64,000 bases of DNA from NCBI RefSeq assembly GCF_910592395.1, contig NC_088318.1, forward strand, positions 17,608,349 through 17,672,348, given 5' to 3'. The notes beneath the pieces were generated by a model that was not told the origin of the DNA, searched no databases, and was given only the letters and a program-made list of their open reading frames with translations. Source of the stretch: Lineus longissimus (lineage: Eukaryota; Nemertea; Pilidiophora; Heteronemertea; Lineidae). Within the stretch, counting starts at the first letter, position 1, and the number at the start of each line of letters is the position of its first letter. The position numbers were made by a program, and so were the translations under genes. Below are positions 58,219 to 64,000 of the stretch, in pieces.

Positions 58219-61200
58219 CTACCAAATGTCACATTGTTCTCTCGGGTTCATTGTGGAGCCGACTGGACATTGGTATACCTCCGCGAAGTAGGGTGTCTGC
58301 TGAAACGCTCCCATTACTCTGGAAAGGAAGATGACACTGACTCGGTGAATCCATACCAACTCACAGCGTAAAGTCTTCTCCGTCGAGGTGCATGCGTAAC
58401 AACTTTTAAAATTTAATTGGTGTAGGATAAAAGATACGGGCGTCTGCATCTCAGTGGTCCAGGTCCTCTTGCTTGGACCGTGTCCTGCGGGAGGCTCTTC
58501 CATTCAGTTGGCAATGGTCTCGTGAAAGATAGACTTAATGGAAACATTGGCCGACTGTGTTAACAATCAATAGTTTTGCTGTTGGTCTAAAAAAAGGTCT
58601 GAATCACTATCAGTGGTTGCCGAACATATTTTAATCACCCCGTGAATCGGCAGCAGAAGGTGTACAGCAGTTTCCTTTAAAGTATAGCCAACTCACCAAA
58701 TGACCAACTACTATAAACAAGCTTACCTAAGGTTAGCATAAGGATGACGTATCCTTTTATACTCCTTGCCACACCATTTCTGAAAACAAGCAAAAAGTCT
58801 TGAAACCTCATCGCCGGTCCCGGCCCTGGGTGTGGGGGCTGCCAGGTTTCTGCTCTAATTATGCCTATATATGGAAAGGAGGCATATTATTCAGGCGCCC
58901 CTCAGCCGTCGACACACTGGCAGTATTCTTGTCATTTTCAAAGGGTCATCCCAGAATTTCTTCGAATTTGTGTTTTCCAAGTGAGCGCTTTATACGTCAC
59001 GCTGTCCGATCAATGACAAAAATCATTTTATTCCTACGCGATAGCGCTCGTGCATAACTAATTTTGATTGTCGTATTCGCTGTGACCTGGCAAATGGAAG
59101 GGGTGGCGGGTGATTACATAATACGCTGTTACCCCTGCTGCCTGCCTGAACAACTGCAAAAGTAATCACCACGATTAGTTATGCATGAGCGAAATCCCGT
59201 ACGATTGAAATACTTTTGTATTTCATTGGAAACCGTCCATTCGTGTACATGTCATACCTGAGCTGCACTAATAAAGAAGAGTTGTTCTGGTGTAAAGGAA
59301 AGGCCGGGCAGTCGAGAGTCAGAAATGGTCCCATCGTCAACACTCCGCAAATATGCCTGAAAAAAAATCGATTTCATTGAACGATTTCATCTGAATCCAA
59401 TCTGATTTTACACTCCTGTACAACCGGACGCAAAATATGGACATTTTCAATTCCAGCCGACCGAGGCACTGCGTCTGAGTCCCCAAAGTACATGTAGTAT
59501 TATAGTACTGGTGAAAGAGAGATAGTCACATACCTCAAACGACCATTTCATGCCCACTATATCTGAAAGAGCTTGTGCCACCATCGCGTCTAGCGATTGG
59601 GTATCATTACCAACCTAAAACAGAAACAAATAAATAAGGAAATCAGAGCTTTGGTTTGAAACGATGTGCTGCAGCGATTGACGTCATCCAGTCGAAGACT
59701 GATAAATTCATTTCAATTGAAAGCAACTATCGACAACTTCTTTTCATTATTATGGATATCATATCATAATCATTTCATGACTTACGTAATAAGTTCTGTA
59801 GCTAATCGTTTGGAAGTGCTTCTTCAGGCAGTTGTAGCGTTCCGCCAATCCCGGCAGTAAATCTGGATTTAACCATTCTTGAGTTGCTTCAGTATGAAAA
59901 AAGACAACAACATTAAAATGAAAACATAGATACACTAGTAGTAAATATGTACAACATCTCAGCAGTCCAGCATTCGACAATACAAACCATAATAAAACAT
60001 ATCCCTTCATGGTTCAACCCATTTGATTGTTTTCACTCATTCCAATGATTACTTTTATGTTACATGGACGTCTTGATCTGCGTAAAGATCATAGTTCTCA
60101 GAAAGATCCTTTGATCACATTACCGATGGAGGCCCTTATGTTGTATCCGTACCACTGCGCGATCACTGATGCAATACTTCTCTTTCACAACTTACAGGTC
60201 ATATCAAAGTCGTGTCCATACTCGTGCCCAATTGTCACACCAAGTCCTCCATAATTACGATATCTGAAATCAGATTTGATAAGATTTGCATGGACTTAAT
60301 CAGCATCATACGTTCAAGACTGGCACTTTAAAATAAAAGGACGAAACTAAACCTATCATCTAAACCTTTTTCAGATGACCTCTGCTGGGAGTTCGGACTT
60401 TCGCTCGCAAGAAAGAGACGAAAATTCTATGGAGACCGAATCTACAAGCTAACACACAAACAGATCTCAGAGATAGGAGTATTTGTCTTACGCCGGGGAA
60501 TACTTGTTGTAGTAAGGTTCAAACATGGTAGCCGCCAATATCCCTGAAACGAAGCGGAACAAGTTGCAGGGCCTTTGTAGTGTGTATTACTTCATGGGTG
60601 CGTATATATAGGCGGGTATCTAGATATAAGCTGAGCTATCCCCGTCTATTTCACGAAACATGGCTCTCAGTTGGTAATCTTACACAGCAAATGCAGCTGT
60701 CGAACAAAATGTTATGTGAAACTGATAAATCCGAAGTATCTAAAATACTTTTCCAACCCATTTTGGTATTTTTTTGGAGTGCAATGTCATTTTCTCTTAA
60801 GATGACTAAAAGTACCGTCCAGTACTACTATCTTGAAGAAACGAGAGGTGCTTGGAAGTTGCCTGCAGCACAACCAATCACTTTGAGTTGGATGGATAAA
60901 GCTAGGCGAAGGGATCTAGAGCCCAGACCCGGAGGAGACAAGTGCATTTTATATGGAGTAAAGGCCTACAGATTGACGGGAAGTGATGACTTACATATTG
61001 TTCCATCATTCACAAAGTTATAGGCATTGGCCTCTAATGCATTTGGCAATCTGAAGAAAAAGGTACATTATCGAGAGATAAGATATTGCTGGAAGTTGGA
61101 TCAACATTGTTTCAAAGAGAGGTCCATCTTTGAAGTCAATGGCACAGAAATCATTTATGTGAATATTCTAAGGACGTTTCTTATGATATAATTACTAACA

Positions 61201-63177
61201 ACTATCGTCGGTTGAACCACGGTTCCGTATAGTATCAGCAAGAAAGCGGTATATGTCACATTTAGTACACAATGAATAGTAAACTAGCATTAAGGAACCC
61301 AAGTGGACGACTTACGTAATGAAGAACCTCCATTCCCTTGAAGGATTGGCCAAAGCCTTCGCTTCCACTGACCTTGCGAACACCTTGGCATTGATGCAGT
61401 TCTCCAAGTACGTCGATTTATCATTGATCTTAAGCTGAAAAGGTGACATCAGGCTGATAACTAAGCAGCTTACTGGCCTGGCCACAGTCATACAGTACGA
61501 CCAAGACGTAATTGTTGTCCTTTTCCTGGCAAAGCAGAGCATGTTCGGTTGCTCTACTCGGATCGCAGTTACATTTTACATGTAGCAACTAAAGCAAAAC
61601 TGTCACGTACGCTTATCTCATTCTTTGGGTGATGACTTACGTGTTCATAAAATATATCTAACTTTTTATCGACACGAATCCACTTTGGCCCACCAAGTAC
61701 AAATAGCTTGTTGTCGATCTGAAAGAAAACGAAGAAAAGATGTTTTTTACAGGTACCTTAATTAAAGTGTCTGTCTATATAAAGACTGAAACGTATTACT
61801 CAACAGATCTATGTTTTTCAGAACATTGATCTTTGTCAGTCCAGGGATTATTCGGGAGGTTGTCCTGTCGCTATTTACCCGTTTCCTAATGATGTCCTTT
61901 GTTTTCTCCTGAAGCCATGGTAACGAATTCATCCGGCGGAGTAAGGCGTCTTCAATGCTTTGTTGCATGTTTTGTAACTAGAAAAACGAAGTAGGAGTGA
62001 TACTTTATGTGGCTTTACTGCGCTGTCTTGTTGTGGCCAATAAGCCAAATTTATTGCATTACTGAGAAAAAGACAGCGTGGATCGTTCGAGGAGATATGG
62101 AGTTACGACCTTTAAATGGCTTTATACCATCAGTTGTGTCTGATGGCGAAAAGAAACTTCCTCAAAGGCGAGATGCTTACCAGGATGAAGGTGAATTCGC
62201 GCTCTTTTTGCACTGAGTCTGTACATTGGCTGTATCACACTTCACACATACATGAATTAGCGAAGCAACTGCACTCTTAGAAATAAAGCTTTTTGATGTT
62301 CTGAATCATCTTTTATGGTTTCTCAGCCAACATGAATAGGCAGCGAAATGAAAGGCCCTTACAGATTTGTCAGAATCACAATAGCCATAAGGTGTTTTTT
62401 TTATTTTATCGAAAAACCTTCTACGTCTTTAAAAGCTTTAAACCTTTATTTCTAAGAGTGTAGGGAACCTTAGAGATCATGTTTATAGCTTGGAGATAAA
62501 CTTGAGAAGCTACCAGATAACACCCACTTCTATATCACCAATTGTTGACTCTACAGTATTTTTATCGAGCTGGGCAAGGAGGGCCAGCGCCATGTCCCTA
62601 TTGACGTGTTCCTGTAGACAATGGCTCCAGTCACGATCTGTGCTATAGGTGAACTTCGTGCAGTCCTTGTAACGGTAACTGTACCTCCCATTACTGTTAC
62701 CTGAAGAGAGAGTCGAGAAGTAATGGAGGCTTCATCTTCTTAGCCTTCGATTTTCTATTTTGGCTGTGCTACAGAACCAGGCTTGTAGAGGCAATACACG
62801 AGGAGTGTACTATTGGTAAACAAGCAAGCCATGTCCCTCGTCCGTCAGAAAGTTGACAAGGCAACAATATTTCTTTCTTGGAAAATATAGATCTTTCGCC
62901 CGGGATAAAATATGACTTAGTTTTGTTGTTCACTATGGTTCCGTTGAGTAAGTATTAAGTTAGCTGAGGATCTCTCCCTGTAATCGTTCTGGTCTTATTG
63001 CAAGTCGAAATGGGTATGTCGTGCAAATGAAAGATACGGATGTTCTTACAATGTGAGAACTGCTTCTGAATCCCATACGAATCTTTAGTCATGGTGAGAT
63101 AGGCTTCTTGTATCGCTCTGGGCATGACGGAAATATGGTCACAGATGAAGTTGAATACGAGATAATCTCGAAATACT
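58219..63177 (-). CDS. M13 (neprilysin-like) metallopeptidase, 3' part
   Basis: Thirteen phase-consistent exons give the C-terminal 401 residues: 63050-63177, 62528-62700, 61879-61977, 61641-61718, 61316-61434, 60995-61050, 60492-60543, 60196-60263, 59786-59886, 59534-59614, 59258-59356, 58727-58779 and 58219-58318. M13 enzymes are type II membrane ectopeptidases that cut peptide hormones. Visible marks are RDYLVFNFICDHIS, YRYKDC, EANAYNF (substrate-binding NAY), YGGLGVTIGHEYGHDFD with the HExxH zinc motif, LPGLSFTPEQLFFISAAQ, WCGKEY and the terminal PVGSTMNPREQCDIW. The third zinc ligand, normally Glu in GENIAD, is Gln (VAQALSD, codon at 59573-59575). The enzyme may therefore be weak or inactive. 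The N-terminal half was not found between 63178 and 64000 and probably lies beyond the window. Confidence 0.88.
59000..59215. mobile_element. family M2 inverted-repeat element, copy B
   Basis: It matches 57490-57715 over its length, with CGTGCATAACTAATTTTGAT at the left and GATTAGTTATGCATGAGCG at the right as inverted ends. It sits in the M13 intron between 58779 and 59258. Confidence 0.7.
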
Positions 63178-64000
63178 CTGAAAAAGTAAAACAGGCCTTT
63201 TAAAGTAGAATGACAATATGTGAGCAAACACGTGATTTTGGCCCAAATCTAAAAAAACCCACATTGCCCGTTCACCGGGAATTCCCAACATTATAATCCC
63301 CAGTCGTCTTTTCACCCCGGAACGAGGTGTATTAAACAGAAGGTGCTTCAGCATACAATTGAATCATAGCGATGAATCACGCAACCTACAATACGAGAAG
63401 CACTGGTTCATGTCCAGCTTTTGTGTGGAGGTGATCGCTCGCTATTTGATTGGTTGACAGCCTATAGGTGCTGACGTAACATACCATGCATTCAATGTCA
63501 GTCCCTGGCTGTTAGGCAAGGTAAAAACATGGTTTGTGTGACCTCTCCTGTGTATACACATAGATTTGCGAATTTTGCACGGTACTTTGGTCTGATTTTC
63601 TGGTGACTCTTAGTGATATATTGAACATAACAGATTCTTCCTGTGAATTTAAATGATATAAATTATTAGGCATGTTGTAGTGCTCTTGGGTAGGTATAGT
63701 TTTTTGTTATGTTAAAAGACATGTGAGATTGGTGTATGAAACAGCGTGTGTGACGGTGCTCTGAGACTTATTCTCAGGTGATCGTGTGTCAAGCCAGGGT
63801 AGCTGCTGGCTGGTCTATACATTACATGTGGAAATATTGTGTACCGGTACGAATGTGTGATTGTTCATAGTATGGTATCTATTCGGACCTGTTGTGTTCG
63901 AAGATTAATCGTGGATCGCTTACTGTTCAATAAGCATTGGGCGTTATGCGTGCACTCGTCTCAGGTGATGTAATACATAATAAATTGAAAATATTTAAAT
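63178..64000. other. right edge, intron or upstream region of M13 gene
   Basis: No M13 N-terminal exon was recognised on the minus strand. The 71-codon frame at 63139-63354 has no domain beyond its overlap with the first visible exon. Confidence 0.4.

Noticed and set aside
61762-61800. Longer M13 exon ending at a GTAATA donor at 61799
   Set aside because: Its phase does not fit the next exon. The donor GTAAAT after 61879 joins in phase and restores the M13 pattern.

Overview
The window is animal nuclear DNA. Genes are split by GT-AG introns, intergenic DNA is rich in short inverted-repeat transposons and minisatellites, and the protein set is metazoan: rhodopsin-like GPCR, IRF, THAP, FMN-type formin, CUB/LDLa membrane protein, M13 peptidase. 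The species is not identifiable by reading. The GPCR style and gene mix suggest an invertebrate, lophotrochozoan or non-vertebrate deuterostome. There is no bacterial operon, phage, CRISPR or defence island.

Positions 1-16150 form a young composite tandem array. Each unit, left to right, holds a minisatellite (about 39-41 bp monomer), a spacer with a poly(G) run, an intronless class A GPCR on the minus strand (four copies, 326/326/326/331 aa), and about 1 kb of its upstream flank. A GC-rich PIF/Harbinger-like MITE sits in the spacers of copies 2 and 3 with a TAA duplication; the matching sites of copies 1 and 4 are empty. A flank without a gene at the left edge suggests that the array continues outside the window.

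Positions 16150-36650 hold a gene-poor stretch, an alpha-arrestin (ARRDC-like) gene on plus, a secreted CAP-domain gene on minus with a 956-bp transposon just upstream, an IRF-association-domain gene on plus, and a THAP-domain exon on plus.

Positions 37922-48593 (minus) are one 12-exon gene whose splice phases all agree and give 1523 residues. It has a possible N-myristoylation/polybasic start, a DEP domain, a coiled coil, FH1, an FMN/Cappuccino-type FH2 and a 756-residue tail with about 19 Arg-rich Ser-Pro repeats. The DEP-FMN combination is the most unusual protein architecture here.

Positions 53100-63177 hold a two-exon secreted 8-Cys protein (plus), a six-exon CUB-LDLa-transmembrane protein of 298 aa (minus), and the C-terminal 401 residues of an M13/neprilysin-like peptidase (minus, 5' end not found here). 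The peptidase keeps HEYGH but has Gln where the third zinc ligand Glu is expected. At least eight copies or fragments of one Tc1/mariner-like MITE are scattered from 24 kb to 54.5 kb. One fragment abuts a formin splice donor.
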